Source: Ornithinimicrobium faecis
Lineage (GTDB): Bacteria > Actinomycetota > Actinomycetes > Actinomycetales > Dermatophilaceae
Reading direction: 5' to 3'
Length of the DNA stretch: 64,000 bases
NCBI RefSeq assembly: GCF_023923225.1
Contig: NZ_CP099489.1
Location: 3,348,001-3,412,000, forward strand
Shown: in pieces, positions 7,707-14,991 of the stretch
How positions within the stretch are numbered: the stretch's first letter is position 1
Layout of the letters: each line of letters starts with the position of its first letter
Translations under genes and position numbers: made by a program
Notes under the pieces: generated by a model
Told to the model about the DNA's origin: nothing
Database searches by the model: none
What the model saw: only the letters and a program-made list of their open reading frames with translations

Positions 7707-8381
7707 ATGACACTCCTACCGCCCAGCGATTACCCGTGGCCCGAGTCCCCGCACTCCGGCCTCCTCACCCGACCCCACGTGCTCACGGAGAGCGAGTTGG
7801 TCGACGGAGACGTGCCCCCGGATCTGAGTGACCGCACCCCCGTGGCAGCCGTCGGGTCCAACGCCTCTCTCACCGTTCTGCGCAACAAACTGGGCCCGTT
7901 GTTGCAGACCGGGCTGCCCATTGCCGTGGCCGAGGTCGAGCGGTTGGCGGTGGGTCACTCCGGGCACGTGAGCATCCGTGGTTACATCGCGGCGGCTCCC
8001 TTCGTCCGCGACGCATCGCGTGACGGCAACGCATCTCGCCCCGTGACGCTGGCCTGGTTCGACCAGGCTCAGTTAGCGGCCATCGACGCGACCGAGCCCA
8101 CCTATCGGCGCATCGTGCTCCCCGACATGATGCCCTGCCTGCTCCACGGTGCACCCCTCGCCGGCGTCGAGGTCTACGAGTCGCGGCACGGCGTGCTGGG
8201 TGAGGAGGGGGAACCTCTCGAGCTCCTCAGCCAGGCCGACGTCCGGGCGTGGCTCGCTCACCGTCTGCCCACGACGGTTGCTGCTGATCTGGATCACGCA
8301 CAGTTCGCCGACGCTGACCGGCGAGAGCAGGTGCGCCTGGCACTCATCGAGGCGGGGCTGGTGGTTCCCTCCGGCTTCTGA
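7707..8381 (+). CDS. Hypothetical protein, possibly gamma-glutamylcyclotransferase-fold
   Basis: 224 residues, cytosolic. The segment PVAAVGSNASLTVLRNKLG resembles the YGSN substrate-binding loop of the gamma-glutamylcyclotransferase superfamily, and downstream features (VSIRGYIAAAPFV, LAWFDQAQLAAIDATEPTYRR) resemble the central strands and the E-P-x-Y segment of GGCT-like proteins. The usual catalytic Glu cannot be placed with certainty, though DATEPTYRR is a candidate. Apparent actinobacterial family, monocistronic. The ATG at 7707 fits the conserved N-terminal start. Function unproven. Confidence 0.6.
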   Translation: MTLLPPSDYPWPESPHSGLLTRPHVLTESELVDGDVPPDLSDRTPVAAVGSNASLTVLRNKLGPLLQTGLPIAVAEVERLAVGHSGHVSIRGYIAAAPFVRDASRDGNASRPVTLAWFDQAQLAAIDATEPTYRRIVLPDMMPCLLHGAPLAGVEVYESRHGVLGEEGEPLELLSQADVRAWLAHRLPTTVAADLDHAQFADADRREQVRLALIEAGLVVPSGF

Positions 8382-8428
8382 CCCGGAGACTCACCACTCG
8401 CGGTCCTTCCGCGCCACCCCTGACGTGG

Positions 8429-8869
8429 TCAGCTCGCTGACGCCTGCCGACGCTCCGTCATCAGGGTGCTGATCCGACCCGCGAGTCGGTCGAGCTCGTC
8501 ACGCTCAGCCTGCGTGAGACCGGCCAGGATCTCGTCCTCGCCGCGGTGGATGTCTGCCCTGATCGTCCGCATCACCCTCAGTCCCGCAGGGGTGATCAGC
8601 AGGGTGTTGGCCCGCCGGTCAGCGGCGCGCTCCCGCGTCAGCAGCCCCTTCTCCTGCAGGGTGTCGATGTCGGCGATGATCCGGTTGCGGCTGTAGCCCA
8701 GCATCGCTGCGGCCTCCGCCTGGTTCAGACCCGCACGGGCTGCCGCCACCGACAGCACGGCGTATTGCCACATGCTCACACCCTGCGCGGCCGCCGCCTG
8801 ATCCTCGTTGCGCCGCAACTCCTTGGTGAACGTGAGCAGTTGTCCCAGCAGGTCGCGACGGTCCGTCAT
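8429..8869 (-). CDS. MarR-family transcriptional regulator
   Basis: 146-residue winged-helix dimer. N- and C-terminal helices flank a wHTH: NQAEAAAMLGYSRNRIIADIDTLQEKGLL gives the recognition helix and RERAADRRANTLLITPAGLRVM the wing with the D-R-R residues typical of MarR. It is divergently transcribed from the DinB-fold gene; the 67-bp intergenic region contains a near-perfect inverted repeat overlapping the promoter of that gene, so it likely represses its neighbour and itself, responding to a small phenolic or oxidising ligand. Confidence 0.9.
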   Translation of the reverse strand: MTDRRDLLGQLLTFTKELRRNEDQAAAAQGVSMWQYAVLSVAAARAGLNQAEAAAMLGYSRNRIIADIDTLQEKGLLTRERAADRRANTLLITPAGLRVMRTIRADIHRGEDEILAGLTQAERDELDRLAGRISTLMTERRQASAS

Positions 8870-8900
8870 AGTCGTTCAACCTAGCCAAATAATACCCCTA

Positions 8901-8933
8901 TTGCAATCATCACTCCATGGTGATTATTATCAA
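8901..8933. promoter_or_regulatory. MarR operator overlapping a leaderless promoter
   Basis: AATCATCAC (8905-8913) and GTGATTATT (8920-8928) form an inverted repeat with one mismatch around TCCATG. On the plus strand TTGCAA (8901-8906), an 18-bp spacer and TATTAT (8925-8930) make a good sigma-70-type promoter; the ATG of the DinB gene follows 6 nt after the -10 box, so its mRNA is probably leaderless. The palindrome lies between and over the promoter boxes, the classic MarR repression layout. Confidence 0.7.
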
Positions 8934-8936
8934 CTC

Positions 8937-9521
8937 ATGATCACTACGCACAGCCTGCTCTCGCAGCACGCAGAGGCGATGCACACCGCGACCACGTATG
9001 TCAGCCAGGTCCGACAGAGCGACCTCGTGCGGCCAACCCCGTGCTCAGACTGGGATCTTGCTGCTCTGCTGGCTCACATGGTCGGGCAACACCGCGGCTT
9101 CACGCGGGCCGCTCAGAACGGTTACGCCCCCAAGAGGGCCTACGCCCCCGAGCGGTTCACCCACGAGCGCTGGCTCGATTCCGCGTTCGGCCTCCTCGGT
9201 GCGTTCGCCGGCGCGAACCCGGAGGACGGCATCATCGAGGTCGAGCTGCACCCCACCCGGCTGCTGCCCTACGCGACGGTCGTTGGAGCCCAACTGCTCG
9301 ACACGGTGGTCCACACCTGGGACGTGGCTCGCTCGATCGACATGCCCTTCACACCGACGGACGAGCTCGCGGCCGAGGTGCTGCGCGTCGCCGAGACTGT
9401 GCCGGACAACGCTGCTCGCAAGCGCCGGGGGTCAGCGTTCTCTCCGGCCATCACGGCAGATCCGGTGGACTCGACTTGGGAGGAGGCCCTGAGGCTTCTC
9501 GGCCGCGACCCCCATCTGTGA
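8937..9521 (+). CDS. TIGR03086-type DinB-fold/maleylpyruvate isomerase-like protein
   Basis: 194 residues in the DinB four-helix-bundle superfamily, actinobacterial mycothiol-dependent enzyme branch (TIGR03086). The N-terminal signature VRPTPCSDWDLAALLAHMVGQHRGF includes the first metal-ligand His, and QLLDTVVHTWDVARSIDMPF supplies the later His with the conserved HxWD. Function is inferred as thiol (mycothiol)-dependent detoxification. The ATG at 8937 is placed by the promoter just upstream and by the start of homology. Regulated by the divergent MarR gene. Confidence 0.85.
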   Translation: MITTHSLLSQHAEAMHTATTYVSQVRQSDLVRPTPCSDWDLAALLAHMVGQHRGFTRAAQNGYAPKRAYAPERFTHERWLDSAFGLLGAFAGANPEDGIIEVELHPTRLLPYATVVGAQLLDTVVHTWDVARSIDMPFTPTDELAAEVLRVAETVPDNAARKRRGSAFSPAITADPVDSTWEEALRLLGRDPHL

Positions 9522-9744
9522 TCCTGCGTGGAGCGTGGCCTCGTCCTCGCTCCGCCCATCCGGCCCGCCTGGGCGATGTCTGCCCGCTGGTGCAGTGGCT
9601 GGGCATGCCTGTGGGCCCGGCCGCGGTGGCCGGGCTGCGGGGCAGGGTCCTCACACGTGCCAGGTCACGACAGACCCGGACACGGTCGCCATCAGGTCTT
9701 TCTGGTGCACTGATATGGAGTGGCCTGTTGTCAAGTGGCAGGGT

Positions 9745-9786
9745 GAGGCGCCCGTCCCGGTTTGGCGTGGTTGGGGCGGGCGCCTC
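9745..9786. repeat. Long GC-rich hairpin in IS110 3' flank
   Basis: Arms GAGGCGCCCGTCCC (9745-9758) and GGGGCGGGCGCCTC (9773-9786) pair over 14 bp with a single G-T wobble around a 14-nt loop. It lies about 240 bp beyond the transposase stop, in a 500-bp stretch (9522-10027) with no supported gene. It may be part of an IS end or a terminator-like structure, but there is no T run. Confidence 0.7.
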
Positions 9787-9924
9787 GTTGCTGTCTGCTG
9801 GGTTGCCGACGTTCGCTGGTGAGCGTGTCGTTGGCGACGCGCGGTCTGACTGATATGCGCGGGTTGGGTACCGCAAGACGATGTTTCGGCAGGAGCGGGA
9901 CCGCGTGTCTAACATCGAGCGTCA

Positions 9925-9947
9925 CAAAGGCCCACGGGGGGTCTTTG
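9925..9947 (-). terminator. Hairpin terminator after IS110 transposase
   Basis: On the minus strand CAAAG..CCC pairs with GGG..CTTTG around a 4-nt loop, about 80 nt past the transposase stop. This AAAG-CCC/GGG-CTTT form is common for actinobacterial terminators, which often lack a U tract. Confidence 0.5.
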
Positions 9948-10027
9948 CTGCTCATAGTGCGGGCGCGGGTCCGCTCCACGCGCTGCTACCAGCGGTTCGG
10001 TATTAGCAGATCAGCAGTTCGTGGGGG

Positions 10028-11119
10028 CTATTCGTCGAGCACCGCCAGGGACCAGCACCAGCCGGCGAGCTCGCGGGCGATGGCGACGTTGGCGATGGTG
10101 GGCTTCTTCTTCCGCTCGATGAAGGTCACCCATCGGGCGTGCAGCCGCCGGTTCCCGGCGTCACCGCGGGCCCGCGCAGCTGCGGGGGCCAGGTCCCACC
10201 GGTCCAGCATGGTCTTGCCGATCCGGTACCTGGGCTGGTGGTGCCAGGCAGCCTCGACCAGCATCCGCCGCACGTGGGTGTTGCCGGTCTTGGTGATCGG
10301 CCCCTGGGAGCGGGAGTTGCCCGAGGAGTGCTCGGAAGGTACCAGTCCGACGAAGGAGCCGATGGTCTTGCCGGTGAACCGGTGCCAGTCACCGATCTCG
10401 ACGGCCAGGGCGAACCCGGTCAGCGTGGCGATGCCCCGCAGGCAACACAGTCGTCGCACCACGGGGGTGAACTCACTGTCGGCGGCTAACTCCTCGATGT
10501 GGACATTGAGGCGGTCCCGGCGGGCCAAGGTGGTCAGGACGTTGTCGTAGTTGGCGTCGAACGTCAGCCGGGTCGCCCGGGTGCTCAGCCCAGCGAAGGC
10601 CTCGGTGCGTAGCCAGGCGTCGTGCTTGCCGGTCCACGCGGACCCGCCGGAGTAGACGATGCCGTAGCGCAGGAGCAGTTTGGACAGCCGGTGCCGGGCC
10701 GTCATCAGGTCACCACGGGCGTCTTCGCGGGCCCGGGTCAGGTCCCGGGCCGCTTCCTGGTCCACCGTCGGGATCGCCACCGAGCTGATCTCATCCAGGC
10801 GTAGCAACCTGGCCAGGTGGACCGCGTCCCTGGCGTCGGTCTTGACCCGGTCGCCAGAAGGCCTCTGCAACCTTGACGGGGCAGCGACCTCGCACCGGAT
10901 CCCGGCCGAGCTCAACGCACGGTACAGGTCGAACCCGGTCGGGCCGGCCTCATACGTCACCGCGACCGGGCCAGGCAACGCCTTGAGCCAGTCGGTGATC
11001 TGCTTCTTACCAGGGGAGAGTCTCGCCTGGATCAGCTCGCCCGTCTCGCCGTCGATCGCCGCTGCAGCGACAGATCTGGCGTGCACGTCGAGCCCAACAC
11101 TCGTACGCTCGGTAAACAC
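10028..11119 (-). CDS. IS110-family transposase
   Basis: 363 residues from a GTG preceded by GGGAGG (a TTG five codons upstream is possible). The N-terminal RuvC-like DEDD domain shows SVGLDVHARS (first Asp), TYEAGPTG (Glu) and VKTDARDAVHLARLL (the Asp pair). A coiled middle part leads to the C-terminal Transposase_20 domain with CLRGIATLTGFALAVEIGD and VGLVPSEHSSGNSRSQGPITKTGN, which contains the catalytic serine region. Such enzymes recombine a circular intermediate with target DNA; in recently studied members an RNA from the element's non-coding end guides the choice of target and donor. The gene looks intact and full length. Confidence 0.93.
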   Translation of the reverse strand: MFTERTSVGLDVHARSVAAAAIDGETGELIQARLSPGKKQITDWLKALPGPVAVTYEAGPTGFDLYRALSSAGIRCEVAAPSRLQRPSGDRVKTDARDAVHLARLLRLDEISSVAIPTVDQEAARDLTRAREDARGDLMTARHRLSKLLLRYGIVYSGGSAWTGKHDAWLRTEAFAGLSTRATRLTFDANYDNVLTTLARRDRLNVHIEELAADSEFTPVVRRLCCLRGIATLTGFALAVEIGDWHRFTGKTIGSFVGLVPSEHSSGNSRSQGPITKTGNTHVRRMLVEAAWHHQPRYRIGKTMLDRWDLAPAAARARGDAGNRRLHARWVTFIERKKKPTIANVAIARELAGWCWSLAVLDE

Positions 11120-11146
11120 CGGGGCCTCCCACAATTGTCGGATAGG

Positions 11147-11169
11147 CCGAGCAAGCAGTCCTTGCTCGG
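11147..11169. repeat. Perfect 9-bp hairpin just upstream of transposase
   Basis: CCGAGCAAG (11147-11155) and CTTGCTCGG (11161-11169) form a perfect stem with a 5-nt loop, 28 bp upstream of the transposase start codon on its 5' side. A GGGGCCCC palindrome follows about 20-30 bp further out. Position and stem-loop shape fit the structured non-coding end of IS110 elements. Confidence 0.65.
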
Positions 11170-11263
11170 TAACCCACGAATCTTGTGCGTGGGGCCCCGG
11201 CCCGCAACCCCGCCTTGAGGAACAGCTCCTCGATACCCGGCCCTGGCGCCGTCGCGTAGGAGA

Positions 11264-11313
11264 GTGTCAACGTGGAGCACGCGCAGCGCAGCGAGCATGA
11301 ACGACGTTGACAC
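11264..11313. repeat. Perfect 9-bp inverted repeat, 32-nt spacer
   Basis: GTGTCAACG (11264-11272) and CGTTGACAC (11305-11313) are exact reverse complements. They flank an ATG at 11297 and lie outside the transposase. They could be an operator, an IS end structure or part of a guide-RNA fold. Confidence 0.6.
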
Positions 11314-11406
11314 CGACCAGCGACGACGCACGATCAAGGCCATCGAGGAACGAGGTACGGTTCCCGAACAGGGCTTAGTTCGGTACGGCGCCCAACAAAA
11401 AGTGGG

Positions 11407-12897
11407 TCACTCCATACCGTCTAATGTGTGATGTCGTGGACAGAGGAGGACCAGGACAGCGATGTCAGTGTTGCCATCGCGACACCACCACACCAGGTGG
11501 TGGCTGTCGCACCAAGTCCCCGGGATCGAACACCCCGGATACGTACATTTCTGGTCTCTGACCAGCAACGACTTGAACTGCCCCGGCGTCGCTAACCTCA
11601 CCGTTCGGCCCAGGTTCAATGGCTCGCCATACTCCCCCAACGCGATCGGAGTCACGTCCCCGATACACGCGAACCGCCCCACCTGCTGAGCATCCAACAC
11701 CTGACCCAACGCCGTCACCCCAGCACCCACCGGCTTGCCGGTCGCCGGATCCGCCTTCACCGTGATCATCACCGACGCCCGACCACTACTCGGCGGGGCA
11801 CCCGGGTTCGACAGGCCACGGTTAACCACCATCACCAACGCATCAAACTTCCGCTGCCCCGGCGAACGCATATCCATCTCAGCGCCGTCCTCAATCGGCT
11901 CCGGCGCCGCCAACGGACCGTTCAACACACCCTCCAACAACGCCGCATCCCCCTGCGGGGCATCGACCGTGAACCGCGTCAACCCATTCCCCAACGGACG
12001 ACGAGACACACACCGCAACGACTGCGCCGTCCGCTCCCGCTCCTCTTTCGGCTTCTCATCCAACAGGCGTTGGAGCAGCTCCTGGCACACCACCTCCAGG
12101 TCCCTGTCGCTGATCTCCTCATCCGCAGCCGCGTTAGTGGCGATGTCGGCATACTCGGCCTGCTCGACCGGCCCCAGGCTCGAGGCCAACCGGGTGATCG
12201 TCTTCGCGACCTTCGCACCCCGGTGCACCGCAAGCTCCCCCGCGGCCACCCGGGCCAGCAGCGCCTTGCCCCAGTGCCTCTCCCCAGCCCTGACAATGGT
12301 GCGGATCTGACCAGCCTCCGTCACCGACAGCCACGGGCACCGCACCCGCAGCCAGTCCACCAACGACAGTCCCACCGCAGTGTGCAAGCCCCGCGTCGAC
12401 GCCTCCGCCGCCAGGGCCACCCCGGCACCATCCAACTTCGCCCGCACCTGCCCCACGACCTCCAACGCGTCAATGACACCCGGGTCGAAAACCGACACCA
12501 ACTCCGACGGCCCCAAACCCCCAACACGCCCCACCGCGCTACACGCGGCCGCCAACCCGTCCGAGAGGACCTCCGCCGCCGACACCGACCCCTGCTCCAC
12601 CAGGACCTGGTCCAACTCGGCCTGCAGCGACCACCACTCAAACGAGTCCATGTCGCCATCCACCGGCTCACCTGCCGTCCCCGTCGAGACGGTCGCCTCA
12701 CGCTCCCGCGCGACCCACGCCTCACGCTCCCGCGCGACCCACGCCTCACGCTCCCGCGCGACCAACGCCTCACGCTCCTGCGCGAACAACACCGCCAGCT
12801 CTGCATCCGACACCGGCACACCCCCAGGCAACGACGCGCGGCCATCCTGGCCGAGGACCTCGTCCCCGACCACCACCGTCGCGTCTGCCTGCTTCAT
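11407..12897 (-). CDS. DUF222/HNH endonuclease (13E12-type), C-terminally clipped
   Basis: 496 residues. After an acidic N-terminus with eight-residue repeats (AREREAWV, residues about 36-68), a DUF222 domain covers the middle and an HNH nuclease domain the end: CTYPGCSIPGTWCDSHHLVWW, then an Asn and the final CPRHH. Normal members continue for 20-60 residues after this CxxHH; here the frame runs into HTLDGME and a stop, in unrelated sequence next to the IS110 flank, so the 3' end seems replaced. The core metal site is still complete. Roles are unknown; related mycobacterial 13E12 genes are mobile and partly SOS-controlled. ATG at 12897. Confidence 0.82.
   Translation of the reverse strand: MKQADATVVVGDEVLGQDGRASLPGGVPVSDAELAVLFAQEREALVAREREAWVAREREAWVAREREATVSTGTAGEPVDGDMDSFEWWSLQAELDQVLVEQGSVSAAEVLSDGLAAACSAVGRVGGLGPSELVSVFDPGVIDALEVVGQVRAKLDGAGVALAAEASTRGLHTAVGLSLVDWLRVRCPWLSVTEAGQIRTIVRAGERHWGKALLARVAAGELAVHRGAKVAKTITRLASSLGPVEQAEYADIATNAAADEEISDRDLEVVCQELLQRLLDEKPKEERERTAQSLRCVSRRPLGNGLTRFTVDAPQGDAALLEGVLNGPLAAPEPIEDGAEMDMRSPGQRKFDALVMVVNRGLSNPGAPPSSGRASVMITVKADPATGKPVGAGVTALGQVLDAQQVGRFACIGDVTPIALGEYGEPLNLGRTVRLATPGQFKSLLVRDQKCTYPGCSIPGTWCDSHHLVWWCRDGNTDIAVLVLLCPRHHTLDGME
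12697..12792. repeat. Four 24-bp tandem repeats inside HNH gene
   Basis: Units 12697-12720, 12721-12744, 12745-12768 and 12769-12792 read CTCACGCTCCCGCGCGACCC with small differences; the first two are identical. They encode the charged AREREAWV repeats and keep frame, so copy number can vary without disrupting the gene. Confidence 0.8.
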
Positions 12898-13172
12898 ACA
12901 AACGATCTAAACACCCACCACCGACAGAGCACCTGACCAGCACAAACGCCATCCCGCACCGTCCGAGCCATGATGGAGGCTGGGGAACCGACACGGTCGA
13001 GCCCTCGCTCGGCCTGGCACCACTGCTGGTCCCGAGACCGTCGACCCAGATGACTGCACAAACGACGGCACATCGCCTGCCCCGCATTTCGGGGCAGCCA
13101 ATAGACCACGGTCCCCACCGGCAACCCGTCCAGCACCTCCACGCCCCGGACAACTGCTGGGCGGGTGGCCAC
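12894..13172 (-). CDS. Doubtful small ORF, Trp/Cys-rich
   Basis: A 92-codon frame with a GTG start ends 4 bp inside the start of the HNH gene. It contains VLDGLPVGTVVYWLPRNAGQ and is rich in Trp, Cys and Arg; no domain was recognised. It fills the only open interval between the LysE-side end of the Wadjet operon and the HNH gene, but coding support is weak. It may be a gene remnant. Confidence 0.25.
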   Translation of the reverse strand: MATRPAVVRGVEVLDGLPVGTVVYWLPRNAGQAMCRRLCSHLGRRSRDQQWCQAERGLDRVGSPASIMARTVRDGVCAGQVLCRWWVFRSFV

Positions 13173-13185
13173 GCCGCAAAGTCAG

Positions 13186-13812
13186 TCAGCCGTTGAACGC
13201 CACGGGCCAGAACTCGACGGCGAGGGCGACTGCGGCAGCCACCAGGAGCACCCCTGCGATCACGAGCGCCCAACGATAGGCACGGTCGCTCAGCAGATGC
13301 CTCCCCCGAGCGACCAGGACCGCGATCAGCGCCTTGGACCCGACGATCGCGACATAGAAGGCCAGCACCAACGCCACGGCCTCGATCGGCGCGGAACGCC
13401 AGGTGGTCAGCACCAGGGGGCCCAGAACGGTGGCCCAGAACAACCAGGGGTGCGGGCTCAGCAGGTTGACCATCGCCGCCCGCCTCAACGCCGCCCTGGC
13501 CTCGGCCCGCTCGTTCGCGGCACCCGCCACCAGCCGCGCGCCCCGGGCATCCAGCACGGTCTGCAGCCCGATCCACGCGACGAACACAGCGCCACCGAGA
13601 GCCAGCCACCCCACAGCCTGCACGGGAAGCTGGTTGAGCACCAGGAGGGTGCCAGCAATTACGAGCACATCGGAGACGAGTGGCGCACAGGCAGCCACGA
13701 CCCCGGCGAGCGACCCGCCACGCAGGGCGGAGGTGATCACCAGGACCAGCAAGGGCCCGGGGCTGATGCCGGCCGCGGCGCCCAGCGCCAGGCCCACGAG
13801 GACTCCGTTCAC
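13186..13812 (-). CDS. LysE/RhtB-family exporter
   Basis: 208 residues with about six transmembrane helices. The N-terminal LysE signature is AAGISPGPLLVLVITSALRGG, with further marks in VAWIGLQTVLDARG and NLLSPHPWLFWATVLGP (the N-P-K/H-x-x-x-F motif). It exports amino acids or related metabolites through the membrane; the substrate is unknown. The ATG at 13812 is only 9 bp after the stop of jetD on the same strand, so it is probably read from the Wadjet operon. It may be a passenger. Confidence 0.87.
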   Translation of the reverse strand: MNGVLVGLALGAAAGISPGPLLVLVITSALRGGSLAGVVAACAPLVSDVLVIAGTLLVLNQLPVQAVGWLALGGAVFVAWIGLQTVLDARGARLVAGAANERAEARAALRRAAMVNLLSPHPWLFWATVLGPLVLTTWRSAPIEAVALVLAFYVAIVGSKALIAVLVARGRHLLSDRAYRWALVIAGVLLVAAAVALAVEFWPVAFNG

Positions 13813-13821
13813 GAGGTGAGC

Positions 13822-14991
13822 CTAAGGACGTGTCTGCCACGTGGGCAGGCGGGCTTCCACCCACGCCCAGTCGACCCGTTCCTGTTCCAGGCGGAGCCGC
13901 TCGGCGAAGCGGTCCGAGACCAGGTCCTCATAGAGGGCAGCCTCGTCCGGCGTGAGGTGGCGCAGGCGGGCAGGCGTGGGGCTGGGCTCGCGGCCCCACC
14001 GCTCGCGGTGCTCCAGCAACGTCTGGCGGTCCATCAGGACCGAGCGCGTCTGCGGCAGCCAGGCGCGCAACCGGTCCAAGATGGCAAAACCATGGGTGTC
14101 CAGGTCGCCCCAGTAGTGCACCTCGGCCTCCCGCAGCCACGGCAGCGACCCCACGCGATCGACCTCAAAGCCCTTGCCCCACACCACAACCCCGTTATCT
14201 GGGACCGGCACGCTGAGATAGCTGATCTCGTTCTCCACGATGATCGCTGTGCGCACGGACAGATCGGCCGCCGCCAGCTCCTCCAGCCGGACCACCACCT
14301 CGGAGAATCCACCAACCAGACCCAGCGCAGGGTGCGCGCGCAGCCGCACCAGCTCCGGCTTGCCGCGCAGACCGAGCGCGTCGATGAACCCGCCCGAGGC
14401 ACTGGGGACGGTGAGCAGCCCAGCGAGCAGCGAGCGGTGCTGGTCGATGAACTTCGTGTCGACGCCGGGCGCATCGACCTCCCGCAGGTAGCGGCCGCTC
14501 CCCCGCTCGGCCTGCAACCACCGATAGGCCCACAACACACCCTCCCAGGCCGAGCCGACCTGCAGTGCCTTCAACGGGTGCGCTGCCACCCAGTCCCGCA
14601 GCACCGGCTCCTCGGACACAACCGTCAGGATCTGGTCGAGCTCGCGCACCTGGTCAGCCACCCCGAGCAGCGCCCACGCCTGCCGATAGTCAGAGACCAC
14701 GGCACGGCTGGGCAGCTCGTTGCGGCCGATCACCCGACCGCCCACTGCCTCATAGGTCAGGTCATAGTGCGCTCCGCCTCGGCTGCCCGAGGCGAGCGAG
14801 GACGCCCAGGCCCGCACCGCATCCAGATCGTCACCGATCTCCGAGGCGCGCGGGCGCCGCACGGGCACCTCAAGCACCGGGAACGCCTCCCCCACCGCAT
14901 GGTGGCGCAACAGCGTCCCGTCGTCCCAGCGCCGCCGCACCTTGGCCCTGACGTCAGCCACCGTGGACCAGGTCGGGCGCGCAGGGCTCAT
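13822..14991 (-). CDS. jetD: Wadjet protein JetD (DUF3322-DUF2220 nuclease)
   Basis: 389 residues. The N-terminal DUF3322 domain (to about residue 190) precedes a DUF2220 Toprim-like domain related to Spo11/topoisomerase VI-A. Catalytic residues are visible: Glu253 in IIVENEISYL and the acidic pair Asp296/Asp298 in HYWGDLDTHGF, which bind metal for DNA cleavage. In studied Wadjet systems the SMC-like complex extrudes small circular DNA and JetD cuts it. The start ATG overlaps the jetC stop by 4 bp, so translation is coupled. All expected motifs are present and the gene looks active. Confidence 0.93.
   Translation of the reverse strand: MSPARPTWSTVADVRAKVRRRWDDGTLLRHHAVGEAFPVLEVPVRRPRASEIGDDLDAVRAWASSLASGSRGGAHYDLTYEAVGGRVIGRNELPSRAVVSDYRQAWALLGVADQVRELDQILTVVSEEPVLRDWVAAHPLKALQVGSAWEGVLWAYRWLQAERGSGRYLREVDAPGVDTKFIDQHRSLLAGLLTVPSASGGFIDALGLRGKPELVRLRAHPALGLVGGFSEVVVRLEELAAADLSVRTAIIVENEISYLSVPVPDNGVVVWGKGFEVDRVGSLPWLREAEVHYWGDLDTHGFAILDRLRAWLPQTRSVLMDRQTLLEHRERWGREPSPTPARLRHLTPDEAALYEDLVSDRFAERLRLEQERVDWAWVEARLPTWQTRP

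Larger units (their letters stand above)
9745..11170 (-). mobile_element. IS110-family insertion sequence (ends not resolved)
   Basis: The interval spans the transposase gene and the flanking hairpin-bearing non-coding DNA. IS110 elements lack clear terminal inverted repeats and make no long target duplication, so the true ends cannot be placed by eye. The 3' flank (9522-10027) and 5' flank (11120-11406) contain strong hairpins but no convincing gene. A 44-codon open frame at 11297-11431 (plus strand) could be the clipped 5' end of an interrupted gene; it carries no recognised domain. Confidence 0.6.

Noticed and set aside
9451..9915. Minus-strand ORF of 154 codons over the IS110 3' flank
   Set aside because: Low-complexity Arg/Pro/Thr composition, overlaps the strong hairpin and the end of the DinB gene; no domain.
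11297..11431. 44-codon frame MNDVDTDQRRR between IS110 and HNH gene
   Set aside because: No domain and no clear ribosome site; possibly a remnant of an interrupted gene, kept only as a note under the IS.
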